A DNA stretch of 55,993 bases, from assembly GCF_018448935.1 (NCBI RefSeq), contig NZ_RCWC01000039.1:1-55993 (forward strand), in the 5' to 3' direction. Under the pieces are notes generated by a model that saw only the letters and a program-made list of their open reading frames with translations, searched no databases and was not told the origin of the DNA. How positions within the stretch are numbered: the first letter of the stretch is position 1; each line of letters starts with the position of its first letter. Below are positions 1 through 7,653 of this stretch, in pieces. This DNA is from Photorhabdus noenieputensis. GTDB lineage: Bacteria; Pseudomonadota; Gammaproteobacteria; Enterobacterales; Enterobacteriaceae. Position numbers and translations under genes: made by a program.

Positions 1-121
1 AAAGGGAAGCTTCGCGGCGACGTTTGAGCAAACCATGTTCAATTAACTGTTGATGCCAGAGAGGAATAAATTTTTGGCAAAAGTCATCGACGCAGCAGTA
101 AAGTTCTTCTAAATTAAACAT
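1..121 (-). CDS. IS982-like transposase, N-terminal fragment (cut by window edge)
   Basis: Reading the minus strand from an ATG at 121 gives about 40 residues before the window ends, beginning MFNLEELYCCVDDFC and continuing with a KFIPLWHQQL stretch and an RRR basic patch. The spacing VDDFC-x3-P-x-W is what I associate with the N-terminus of IS982-family transposases, which cut and paste DNA with a DDE active site. The DDE residues would lie outside the window, so catalytic integrity cannot be judged. It directly abuts a truncated MFS gene, consistent with an insertion that removed that gene's 3' end. The family call rests on a short N-terminus only. Confidence 0.5.
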   Translation of the reverse strand, partial: MFNLEELYCCVDDFCQKFIPLWHQQLIEHGLLKRRREASL

Positions 122-180
122 GCCTGAGGATCTCCACGATTTTGTTTTCTTTGACAAAAACTTTGATCGTGCCTCAGGCA
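121..180. repeat. 9-bp inverted repeat next to the transposase start
   Basis: The sequence tgcctgagg at 121-129 is perfectly repeated in inverted orientation (cctcaggca) at 172-180, enclosing 42 bp. It overlaps the transposase start codon. It may be a leader hairpin or the remains of an insertion-sequence end; the data do not separate these. Confidence 0.4.
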
Positions 181-193
181 CTTAGTTCCCTTC

Positions 194-999
194 TTAAGCA
201 AACCTCAGGTTAACTAATAAAGCAATAAAATTGGTAACATTGTTGATATTTGATCTAGATAAATATTGAACAAGCGTAGAATCAAAGTTAGCATAAACAA
301 ACATAACAAGAACATTACATAATAGAAGTATCACGAATGTTCGGTGAGAAATAATTATGTTCAATGTTTTTGTAAAGCTAATGTCATTGCTGACTTTTTT
401 TATTTTCTCTTCCTTTTTTGAAGATAATAAAAAGACACGCAATATAATACCATAAAAAAATAAACAATGGCTGTGATTAGAAAAGTTTCTCTTTGTGCCG
501 ATAGGCCAGAGGCTAATCCAATATAAGGACCAATTGCAGCGCCAACATTGATCAAATAATATCGATAGTATTGTACTGATTCTCTCTCTTTAGGAGAGTC
601 AATATAATCGCCAATTAAGGCTTTACTACATGCTTCTAACAGAGCACGACCAATACTAATTCCGGATATAGCGATTAAATATAAGATAGGTGAAGATGAA
701 AAAGACATCATGATGAACGAAATAATGCTTATCATCACCCCGATAAGCATTATTGTTCTGCGGCAAAAAATATCAGATAAATATCCGGTATAAATGCCTG
801 TCACTGAGCCTAAGATACTTGACAGCGCCAATAATCCGCCAATCCCTGTCGCTGACATGTTAAACTGCCGATAAAGGATCATCGCTAAAAAAGGCCAAAC
901 CATAAAATAGGCGGCTCTTGTTAACAGTGTCCCCAGTAACATGATAAAAATTGGGGAAGGTAAATGTTTTAATAAAGATAATCTGAATAGAGATGCCAT
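194..999 (-). pseudogene. MFS exporter, frameshifted and 3'-truncated
   Basis: Starting at 999 (MASLFRLSLLKHLPSP) the frame encodes about 199 residues of a major facilitator transporter: hydrophobic helices alternate with short loops and a loop reading SDIFCRRTIMLIG matches the conserved MFS loop 2-3 pattern (G-x-x-SD-x-x-x-RR). The frame ends in a basic KRKRK run, but the adjacent frame carries the continuation (EEKIKKVSNDIS, then another hydrophobic helix) down to 194. A one-base loss in an A-run near 415-425 explains the switch. Even joined, only about 275 of the usual 390-410 residues exist, ending abruptly 14 bp before the inverted repeat. It lies 24 bp downstream of the ATP-grasp pseudogene on the same strand, the arrangement of an amino-acid ligase with its product exporter. 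Substrate is unknown. Confidence 0.75.
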
Positions 1000-1023
1000 T
1001 GGTTCACCAGGATACGTATTGAG

Positions 1024-2303
1024 TTACTCTGACTCTATTTCGATAATAACACTCTCTTTAAGGTGGTGACTATCAAATTCAGCCTGCTCCGCGGTTACTT
1101 CACACGCAATAGCATATTCTAATCGTTGAGAGCTATTTTTAAGTGATTCAATATGTTCTCCAACGTTAACATCAAAATGGATAAAGTCATTCTTTGTGTA
1201 ATTTACCTTTTTAACAATGCCAGTAGGTGCTGTGATATAAGAAATAGCGGCATATTTACTGAACTTCTTACTCAAGTCAGGTGAAATATTTAACGAAACT
1301 TGGATAACTGCTTTCCACATATCAATACCAGTAGCCATTTACACTAGCTCAAGAATATGAGCTCTTCCTAACCGAGCTCCTACTTCAATGACTTTGACAC
1401 CATCACTTGTCACCTTAACCTCGGTATGTCCTCCTCCATTATATACCCATCATCTTTCAAGTTGCCTCTGGGTATAAATACCTAACGCGAGCAAGGCTTG
1501 TGTTACCACTTTTTCTATTTCGAGTTTTTGTTGTAATGGTATATTAGCAGGCAATGTATGCCCTAATTCAACAAAATAACCATTATTTGATACGTATTTT
1601 TTAGTAATTGTGACAATGTTCACAACACCATTAAAGGAAATAGATTCAATACTGTATTCTTGTCCTTCTAGATATTCTTCTATCAAAAATAAAGAAGATT
1701 TTTTTACTCCAAATGGAGGAGTTATTTCACAGACTTCACGGAAATTCCTTTCCAATTCGATGACATTATCGATTACGTAAAACACCTCGACTTCCGGCCA
1801 TGTTAATAGGTTTTATAATGTTTGAATACCCAATTTTGGCTGCTTCTATTTTTGCGCTGTCAATATTCGAAATTAGAGCGTATTTAGGGATAGGAACATT
1901 TTTTTGCCTAAAAGACTCTCTCATTAGGGTGTTTGTTTCTTGCTCTCAATGCATTTTCATATGTTATTCCTTTAAGACCTAATGTTTCTGCTACTTTAGC
2001 TGCAAGGGGAACATAGAATTCCATAAATATAATAACACCCTGTGTTTTTTTCTTAGCATTGATATACTCAGCCATGTTTATAACAAGTTCATCGTCATTA
2101 GTATCTGCTTCGAAGAATTCATCAATATAGAGTAAATCATTATCAGATACTTTATTATAGTACTTCTTTTACCCAATAAATATAATATAAGCGCCCAGCT
2201 CTTTTGCTTTTTTTAACCCAATCGAACCGGATGGTTTTTTTTCTATTGATAGTATAAAAACTGAGAGGCTCAAATTCAATAAAAACCAGATGCGATAATT
2301 CAT
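1024..2303 (-). pseudogene. ATP-grasp amino-acid ligase-like gene, multiply inactivated
   Basis: Minus-strand frames pieced together give a protein of the ATP-grasp carboxylate-amine ligase type (BacD-like dipeptide ligases are the nearest families I recall). Recognisable parts in order are: LSIEKKPSGSIGLKKAKELG (about 2255-2190); LYIDEFFEAD; ITYENALRARNK; RESFRQKNVPIPKY; NIIKPINMAGSRG; EEYLEGQEYSIESISFNG; HTEVKVTSDGVKVIEVGARLG; ATGIDMW and a C-terminal tail ending at 1024. Lesions seen are a TAA after 'IIFIG' (about 2170), a frameshift near 1915-1925, another near 1785, a 35-bp MITE scar at 1442-1476, and a TAA just before the ATG at 1338. The 2303 start is the first in-frame ATG upstream and is uncertain. 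It likely formed an operon with the MFS exporter at 999 and made a small peptide or amide metabolite; that role is inference. Confidence 0.75.
1442..1476. repeat. 35-bp MITE remnant inside the ATP-grasp pseudogene
   Basis: The segment begins tataccc and ends gggtata. It contains catctttcaagttgcctct, the terminal sequence of the 127-bp element at 6465-6591 read on the other strand, joined directly to the opposite terminus. Almost all of the interior is missing. It interrupts the ligase frame between ALLALGI and NGGGHTEV. It is best explained as an internally deleted copy or an excision scar. Confidence 0.75.
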
Positions 2304-2399
2304 ATTACAGTATTTCTGGAAAGTGTTTCATGGAAACTATAATCATATCCAATCAATAAAGAATTGCGGATTCTAAACTTAAACTTCTTTTTAGTGGAA

Positions 2400-2783
2400 A
2401 TGTCCCCCCTCGGACTTATCGACCTTAATCACCCTTCTATGCCACCTGAACTACAAAAACAAATATTGCACGATAGGTATCATAACTGATTGATTGCTGA
2501 TGACTTGGAAACAGGGAATTTCTATTACGATCGTCCTAACTTGCGATTTATAACCAATTTACCACATAGTGTAATGAATGACAGTGAGTGAACTTTTCGA
2601 GAGAATGGGCAGGACACTAGGCAAAGCTGTACTAATCTTTATGAATTACAAGCTTATCAGGAACTATTGATTAAAATCCCGCAGAAGAAACAAAGAATCA
2701 TTTAGTTACATAAGAATACAGCAAATAAAATTCACCAATTGAGTAACAGACTCAGAACGGTTAACCAATTACTTGCCTTGTGA
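2400..2783 (+). pseudogene. Unrecognised reading frame with three in-frame stops
   Basis: One plus-strand frame of 128 codons from an ATG at 2400 to a TGA at 2781-2783 reads like protein (MSPLGLIDLNHPSMPPELQ, then ETGNFYYDRPNLRFITNLPH, then LYELQAYQELLIKIPQKK). It is interrupted by TGA after 'DRYHN', TGA after 'MNDSE' and TAG after 'KKQRII'. There is no indel, so the whole frame stays aligned, the pattern expected of an old gene decaying by point mutation. I do not recognise the family. Neighbouring sequence is all degraded, and no ribosome-binding site is evident upstream. Confidence 0.4.
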
Positions 2784-2817
2784 AAACCACAGGTCAGCTC
2801 TCTGGCCTTATTAACCA

Positions 2818-3070
2818 TTATCTCATTGCAGCATAAACCCACTCAGCTCAGCGCCTGATAGCTTCCTCATCAAAATGTGACAAACCACCAACAACCGTTT
2901 TGGGATGGGAAAAACGCTCGAACCGATTACCACACTCTGCTTTCAGGAAAGTTGCAGGCCAAGAGAGTGATTTTTTAACTAAACGCGTTTCCTGGTCAGA
3001 TAAAAAATTTATACGCTAAATAACCTTCTGTGAAACTAAGAGAAGCATGAACCCATTGAAGATATCCAGA
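2818..3070 (-). pseudogene. Unrecognised decayed gene fragment
   Basis: On the minus strand a frame reading GYLQWVHASLSFTEGYLAYK shifts within a T-run near 3005 into LSDQETRLVKKSLSWPATFL, then NRFERFSHPKTVVGGLSHFD, EEAIRR, an in-frame TGA, AEWVYAAMR and TAA at 2818. The continuous, non-repetitive protein-like composition across one frameshift and one stop suggests a broken gene end. I cannot assign a family. It abuts the IS200/IS605-like hairpin. Confidence 0.35.
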
Positions 3071-3080
3071 CTACGCTCTG

Positions 3081-3124
3081 AAACCTGTAGGGAACCACGT
3101 CCTTTAGGACGTGGTAGATATCAA
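3081..3124 (+). mobile_element. IS200/IS605-type right-end hairpin remnant
   Basis: After the sequence aaacctgtagggaa there is a perfect hairpin at 3094-3115 (accacgtcc, loop ttta, ggacgtggt) followed by tagatatcaa. A G/C-rich hairpin preceded by a 'gaaacctgtagg' run and followed within about 10 bp by TCAA is the layout of IS200/IS605 (IS1341-type) right ends. In intact elements this is also the 3' end of the TnpB guide RNA. No tnpA or tnpB frame is recognisable upstream, so only an end fragment is present. The TCAA overlaps the stop codon of the ATPase gene. Confidence 0.5.
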
Positions 3125-4362
3125 TGTCCCCAAAGAGCATTCATTGGTACTGCAAATGTGTTCGGTATGTGGCTAATTGGCAGGCAATTGTTACCCGTGT
3201 AAAGTAAGATGCCACCCTGCCAATCTCTGTCAGCCAATGAAGCTAATCTTGCCAACCCCATACCGTCTTTCGGCTGTATACTAGCCGCTTTTTTAACTTC
3301 AACCCCCCAGATTCTTCGACCATCTTCAATAACCAGATCAACTTCAACCTGATCTTTATCACGATAGTGGGAGAAGTGTAGTTCATGTTCGCTCCAACCC
3401 GATTGACAGATCAATTGTTGTACCACAAAGCTTTCAAGTACTGCACCAAAGTCATTACTAAGGTTATGCCAATCATCAACTCTCAGGTTGTTTAAAGCAC
3501 AAGCTAAACCGGAATCTACTACATGAACTTTAGGTGCTTTTATTAAACGTTTGGCTTGGTTTTTATGCCAAGCCGGTAAGCGCCTCACTAAGAACAAGCG
3601 CTCCAGAATGGTGATATATTTATCAACGGTTTCTCGCTGAAGACCTACATCTTTCGCTAATCCACTGATGTTTAAAAGGTTACTAGTACGCAATGCGAGG
3701 ATCTTAATGAGTCTCAGTAATTCGTCTTCATCTCGAATCGCTGCAATGTCTTTCACATCACGTTGAATAATGGCGTTCAGGTACTGCTTGTGCCACTGAC
3801 GAGCTCGCGCCTCACTGCGCGTATTCGGCTCCGGATAACCTCCTTGTACTACAGCTTCTGCTACACCTTCAATGAGGATTTGTTCCCCTTTGATTGAAGG
3901 AGAAATTTTATTAGTGATCAACTGTTCGAGTAGCGATGCTGAACTATGCTGCTTTTCTTGTTCAGAAAGTGGCTGCAAAAAGATTACTTCGACGCGACCT
4001 GCTAGGGATTCCTGTACTCCAGGCAGCAGTAGCAAATTAGCTGAACCGGTTAGTATGAACCGCCCCGGTCGTCGATGAATGTCTATAGTTGCTTTTAGGG
4101 CAGGCAGGATCTCTGGCACACGCTGTACTTCATCCAGTGTGACACGTTCTGGCAAGCTTTGTACAAATCCGGTGGGATCGGCTTTAGCTGCGTTAAGCAA
4201 AGTACTGTCATCGAAAGTTAGGTAAGCCCGCCCAGGCTCTAGAGATTTCGCCAACGTCGTTTTGCCGACTTGGCGAGGACCAAGCAGACACACCACTGGT
4301 GTATCAGCCAATGCTGCCTTGAGCTGTGGTGTTATGTATCTTGGGTGTAGTGTGTTATTCAA
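3121..4362 (-). CDS. AAA+ ATPase with DUF4143 C-terminal domain
   Basis: The 413-residue protein has a P-loop GPRQVGKTT at residues 28-36, a Walker B-like RVTLDEVQ at 73-80, a sensor-like FILTGSANL around 102-110 and the LAGRVEVIFLQPLSEQE stretch typical of this ATPase/DUF4143 family. Near residues 335-360 the pattern VEVDLVIEDG...GVEVKKA resembles a PD-(D/E)XK nuclease core, common in the C-terminal domain of this family. The cellular role of the family is not established; mobile and defence-associated contexts are frequent. The open frame begins with TTG at 4362 with only a weak AAGAG upstream, and no in-frame ATG is nearby, so the start is uncertain. It is the only intact gene in the first 4.8 kb. 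The upstream region contains six 23-bp repeats. Confidence 0.85.
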   Translation of the reverse strand: MNNTLHPRYITPQLKAALADTPVVCLLGPRQVGKTTLAKSLEPGRAYLTFDDSTLLNAAKADPTGFVQSLPERVTLDEVQRVPEILPALKATIDIHRRPGRFILTGSANLLLLPGVQESLAGRVEVIFLQPLSEQEKQHSSASLLEQLITNKISPSIKGEQILIEGVAEAVVQGGYPEPNTRSEARARQWHKQYLNAIIQRDVKDIAAIRDEDELLRLIKILALRTSNLLNISGLAKDVGLQRETVDKYITILERLFLVRRLPAWHKNQAKRLIKAPKVHVVDSGLACALNNLRVDDWHNLSNDFGAVLESFVVQQLICQSGWSEHELHFSHYRDKDQVEVDLVIEDGRRIWGVEVKKAASIQPKDGMGLARLASLADRDWQGGILLYTGNNCLPISHIPNTFAVPMNALWGH

Positions 4363-4408
4363 GGTTGCTCTTTCATGTTCAATGTAGAGAATGAAGCTTA
4401 AATTGCTC

Positions 4409-4546
4409 CGTCTATTTGTTGGCTATGCTATCGTCCAAATGCTGGTTTGTACAGCGTCTATTTGCTGGCCATCATATTGTCCAAATGCTGGTTATGATAG
4501 CGTCTATTTGCTGGTTTAATTTCCGTCTATTTGTCGATTTCTGACG
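4409..4546. repeat. Six tandem 23-bp repeats upstream of the DUF4143 ATPase
   Basis: Units begin at 4409, 4432, 4455, 4478, 4501 and 4524, each exactly 23 bp. Odd units start cgtctatttg and the second and fourth start with cgtccaaatg or tgtccaaatg; most continue with ctgg. The alternation gives a 46-bp super-period. Read on the minus strand the units start GAC and contain ATA and CCAGCA, and they end in AAATA or ATTTG. Two-helical-turn spacing suggests a row of protein-binding sites on one DNA face. Possible roles are operator sites for the ATPase gene or transposase-binding sites at a Tn7-like transposon end. Confidence 0.85.
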
Positions 4547-4637
4547 TTCTTACACATCAGTCAAAACTCTTCCCTTGGGCTTAAAGGCACGACTGTAACG
4601 AAAAACTAGGGTAATTAGAGGAATAAATCTAACAATA

Positions 4638-4772
4638 TCAGACGGTAGAAGAATCGACGCCAGCGGACTTAAAAAGCTTACTGTAAAGCTGTATTGGTGA
4701 GGAAGCCCCAATCTTGCATTCACAAAACTGGGACTTAATATCTTTCGCTTTATGTCGGGGATTGAGCACCAT
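4638..4772 (-). pseudogene. Possible tyrosine-recombinase fragment
   Basis: A 44-codon minus-strand frame contains IGASSPIQLYSKLFKSAGVD followed by SSTV and a stop. The pattern SSP-x3-L-x3-F-K-x-AG(V/I)D resembles the segment just before the SHSGRR box of phage-type integrases, but that box and the catalytic residues are absent. It lies between the 23-bp repeats and the membrane-protein pair in otherwise non-coding DNA. The assignment is tentative. Confidence 0.22.
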
Positions 4773-4885
4773 GACAAGATGGGAGAAGAGCCATCGACTA
4801 GCTACGCTTTGGAAGCCAATTCACAAGTAATAAACTATCAACATAATAATAGCGGTTTAGTCACCAAGAATTTATTCAGCTCTGA

Positions 4886-5359
4886 TCACCCAAACTGCTT
4901 TCCCATTTTTATCGAAAAAGCATTCACAATCGAAATAACCGTTGCACATAAACTGGGCAGTAGCTGCGTAATAAAACCAAGAACAGTTCCGTGATTTACC
5001 GTGGAATGATGATGAGCCTCTCCTCCCATAGCAATTTGCATAAAAACGGAGTTTGTCAGGTAAGCATAAACCAAACTGCAAATCCCTGTAACCAACAGAA
5101 AGCTTATAAGCGTGGCGACCACCGCACCCACCCTCTGAGGCAATCTTCCCCTGATTGAATTGATGGTGAGCACGGTCAGACAACCCGGAGCAAAACCCCA
5201 TCCCAAAAGATACCAAATAGTCATTAATCCCTTCAGCGGGATGCTATGTGCCATCTCCAGAATATCAGCACGCCACAATATAAGATTCAAGCATGCAGCC
5301 AACACAGCCAGAAATACGGAAACGGCAAAGCTATTGGGCAAAGTTAATTTCTTATCCAT
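4886..5359 (-). CDS. Small integral membrane protein, unknown function
   Basis: A 157-residue protein with four predicted hydrophobic helices, at about residues 10-30, 43-65, 80-100 and 125-147. A short loop after the third helix reads GGEAHHHSTVNHG and is histidine-rich, which could bind a metal or simply be a polar loop. I do not recognise the family. Its start overlaps the stop of the upstream gene by one base (TAATG), so the two are very likely translationally coupled and act together. No enzyme motif or lipobox is seen. Confidence 0.65.
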   Translation of the reverse strand: MDKKLTLPNSFAVSVFLAVLAACLNLILWRADILEMAHSIPLKGLMTIWYLLGWGFAPGCLTVLTINSIRGRLPQRVGAVVATLISFLLVTGICSLVYAYLTNSVFMQIAMGGEAHHHSTVNHGTVLGFITQLLPSLCATVISIVNAFSIKMGKQFG

Positions 5360-5856
5360 TAAAAAACCTTGAGACGAGCAAGGAATCTCGCACCTGTTAC
5401 AGAATTAAGAAGAAAGCTACCCAGAATGCCAGCAATGAGTGCGGCAGTGTATCCTTTAATCAGGAATAGCAACGGCATTTCTATTGAACCCCAATAATTC
5501 AGTCCCACGTTGTGGTCCAAGCCCCAACAAAGTGTTTGGCAAACACTGAATAACAGAGTGCTACTTACTGCGGTCATGATATAAGCACCGGTACTTCCTG
5601 GCGCGAAACGTGCTGATACCAAGTAAGTCAGTCCCCCAACAGCGGCCCCCATGCCAATACCACATAAACCAAGCGCCCATACGAGACGCCATACCAGAGG
5701 GCCATTGTCGGGAAATAAAATAAAACTCATTAAAAGAAATCCAGCTTCTGCGATAAAGCCCAGAGAAATAAATAGCTTAATCGTGCGTATGGCACGTTTC
5801 TCACCTTCTGCCACTACATATTGCGGATCTGGTTCATTCACGATTTGAGTAGACAT
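5359..5856 (-). CDS. Small integral membrane protein, partner of the downstream gene
   Basis: A 165-residue protein with a polar N-terminus of about 25 residues, then hydrophobic segments near 28-48, 55-80, 90-112 and 125-150. Glycine-rich helices (ALGLCGIGMGAAVGGLTYL) suggest tight helix packing. A good ribosome-binding site (aggag, 7 bases from the ATG) supports the start at 5856. The stop overlaps the ATG of the next gene. No family is recognised; a two-subunit membrane complex is the simplest inference. A long AT-rich region upstream would contain the promoter. Confidence 0.65.
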   Translation of the reverse strand: MSTQIVNEPDPQYVVAEGEKRAIRTIKLFISLGFIAEAGFLLMSFILFPDNGPLVWRLVWALGLCGIGMGAAVGGLTYLVSARFAPGSTGAYIMTAVSSTLLFSVCQTLCWGLDHNVGLNYWGSIEMPLLFLIKGYTAALIAGILGSFLLNSVTGARFLARLKVF

Positions 5857-6464
5857 TTTTCATCTCCTAAATAGGTGTGTTAAATATCCGATGATGCCAT
5901 TCAATTTTATCTCTCCGAAGCAGACTACACATGCCGATGGATTGTATAAACCGAGTCGAACGTTATAGCGAAATGCTGTCAGAGCGAAAAAAATACTTTA
6001 TAAAATATTTAGAAAAATGATTTCTGATTTATTACTGATAATTATTAATTATATAAATCATCAATCAGTAATATCCAAGCAATAAATGAATTAAATTATT
6101 TAATAATGCAATTACATAAAAAAAGTGATGTAATCACTATGGTATGAGGATGAAAATCTGTCAATGTGAAATAAGAAATTAATAAGACAATCCAGCATAT
6201 GGGCTTTTTAATATTTTGATATTTCTTCTATTTAGCTTGACAAAACATTCATAACTTAATTAATAGATTGCAACTTATTTTCTTTACCTGCAATATCGCC
6301 AAAATACAATAAACAAGTCCTAACATTTGGATTTGCAATAATGGATATATTCAAGCACGACACTATTTTAGTTTTATAATTTGACAATAACTCCATACTT
6401 AGTTATTAATTTAATTAAGCAACTAACAAGATAATTGTTTAATTATCTATATTTGGTTTCTATA
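5857..6464. other. AT-rich intergenic region with a 10-bp inverted repeat
   Basis: No coding frame is credible here. It separates the leftward membrane-protein pair from the rightward hydrolase gene and must hold both promoters. A perfect inverted repeat, tattactgat at 6030-6039 and atcagtaata at 6064-6073, could be an operator or an RNA hairpin. Nothing else is assigned. Confidence 0.4.
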
Positions 6465-6591
6465 TATACCCTATGGATTTCAAGATGCATCGCGACGGCA
6501 AGGGAGCGAATCCCCGGGAGCATAGATAACTATGTGACTGGGGTGAGTGAGTGCAGCCAACAAAGAGGCAACTTGAAAGATGACGGGTATA
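6465..6591. mobile_element. 127-bp MITE (tataccc...gggtata ends)
   Basis: The element starts tataccctatggatttcaag and ends acttgaaagatgacgggtat plus a; the two ends form an imperfect inverted repeat of about 24 bp. The interior has the block gggagcgaatccccgggag. There is no coding capacity, and TA is the probable target duplication. I recall such elements as repeated in Photorhabdus and Xenorhabdus genomes. A 35-bp remnant with the same ends lies at 1442-1476. Its right end is only 31 bp before the hydrolase start codon, so it is probably part of that gene's leader. Confidence 0.8.
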
Positions 6592-6622
6592 ACCCATATC
6601 TATCAGGAGATATTTCATTACC

Positions 6623-7498
6623 ATGAATAAGTCCGAGCAAAAATTTAATATCAACGAAAGCGTCATAAATGTAGATGGAAAAGAGGTAAAGTTCTTCACA
6701 TCCCAACCTCTCGATCCAATTAAGAATAACGCCAAGAGAAATCCTATCGTCTTGGTACATGGCACTGGCGGCAGCACCGAGATACATTTCGGTTATCTCT
6801 TTCAACTGCTTGCCTCGGAAAATCGAGTCATATCCCTAGATTTTTCTCAACCGGTAAAAGCAAACGAAACGCTTACCCTTGAACATCTTGAAAAGCAGGT
6901 CGAAGCTGTTATTGAGGCCGCAGCGTTGGGAGAACCTGTCACACTAATAGGTTACTCTTTGGGAGCTGTTGTTACGGCTTCTGTTGCCGCTAAACGTCCG
7001 GATCTGGTTCGTAATTTGGTTCTGATCGCAGGATGGATAAAAACAGATTCACAGATAGAACGATTTTTATCTGTCTGGCGTCAGTTATATGAGATCCAAT
7101 CACCAGCTATTGCAGACTTTGTGATGTTTTGCGCTTTCAGCTCTCCCAATCATGTAAATATGCTTCCAGATCAGTTTGCAATCAGCTTCGAAAATGCCAT
7201 ACCAGGGGAATTTGAAGCGTTACAAATGGACCTTAATGGCCGGGTCGATATCACTCAAATTGTTCCTACGATAAAAGCCACCACACTGATTATTGGCTGT
7301 ACTTATGATCAAATGACCCCCATCCGCCACAGCAAAGCTCTGTTTGGAACAATTCCGGATGCACGCTTTACAGAGATAGAGTGTGGACATGCGGTCGTTT
7401 ATGAGCGTCCTGCGCAGTTGATGCAGGTTATTGACCAATTCTGCGCGAACCCTTCGTTTTATCCTGCTGGAACCATAATCCCTTCAGACCGGCCATAA
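6623..7498 (+). CDS. Alpha/beta-fold hydrolase
   Basis: The 291-residue protein shows the alpha/beta hydrolase order: oxyanion-loop motif VHGTGG at 45-50, nucleophile elbow GYSLG with Ser112, a probable acid Asp229 in CTYDQMTP and His256 in ECGHAVVY. Length and motif spacing fit single-domain esterases and lactonases of about 270-300 residues. No signal peptide is visible, so it is probably cytoplasmic. The substrate cannot be deduced. The nearest purine-rich site (aggaga, about 6606) is 12-13 bases from the ATG, longer than usual. The gene stands alone and converges on cynS, with a hairpin between them. Confidence 0.85.
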   Translation: MNKSEQKFNINESVINVDGKEVKFFTSQPLDPIKNNAKRNPIVLVHGTGGSTEIHFGYLFQLLASENRVISLDFSQPVKANETLTLEHLEKQVEAVIEAAALGEPVTLIGYSLGAVVTASVAAKRPDLVRNLVLIAGWIKTDSQIERFLSVWRQLYEIQSPAIADFVMFCAFSSPNHVNMLPDQFAISFENAIPGEFEALQMDLNGRVDITQIVPTIKATTLIIGCTYDQMTPIRHSKALFGTIPDARFTEIECGHAVVYERPAQLMQVIDQFCANPSFYPAGTIIPSDRP

Positions 7499-7593
7499 TC
7501 CCTTTGATTTTCTGGAGAGCTATAGCAGGCATTGCTTTATCAAGGATTGTGGGGAACTTTTAACGGTCAAGTTGACACTCAGTAATTTTGAAA

Positions 7594-7632
7594 CGGCAAG
7601 GGGTTTGCCTCTTAAATTCAAGCCTCTTGCCG
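7594..7632. terminator. Hairpin between the hydrolase gene and cynS
   Basis: Arms cggcaaggggtttg (7594-7607) and caagcctcttgccg (7619-7632) pair over 14 positions with two imperfect pairs and an 11-base loop. The location between convergent genes fits a bidirectional terminator, although the flanking T-runs are weak. Confidence 0.5.
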
Positions 7633-7653
7633 ATACCAATAATTACAATGACT

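Noticed and set aside
4409-4546. CRISPR array
   Set aside because: The units are contiguous 23-bp tandem repeats without unique spacers, and no cas genes are nearby.
4550-4777. 75-codon minus-strand open frame as a gene
   Set aside because: The overlapping alternative frame (4638-4772) looks more protein-like; this one has no ribosome site or recognisable composition.
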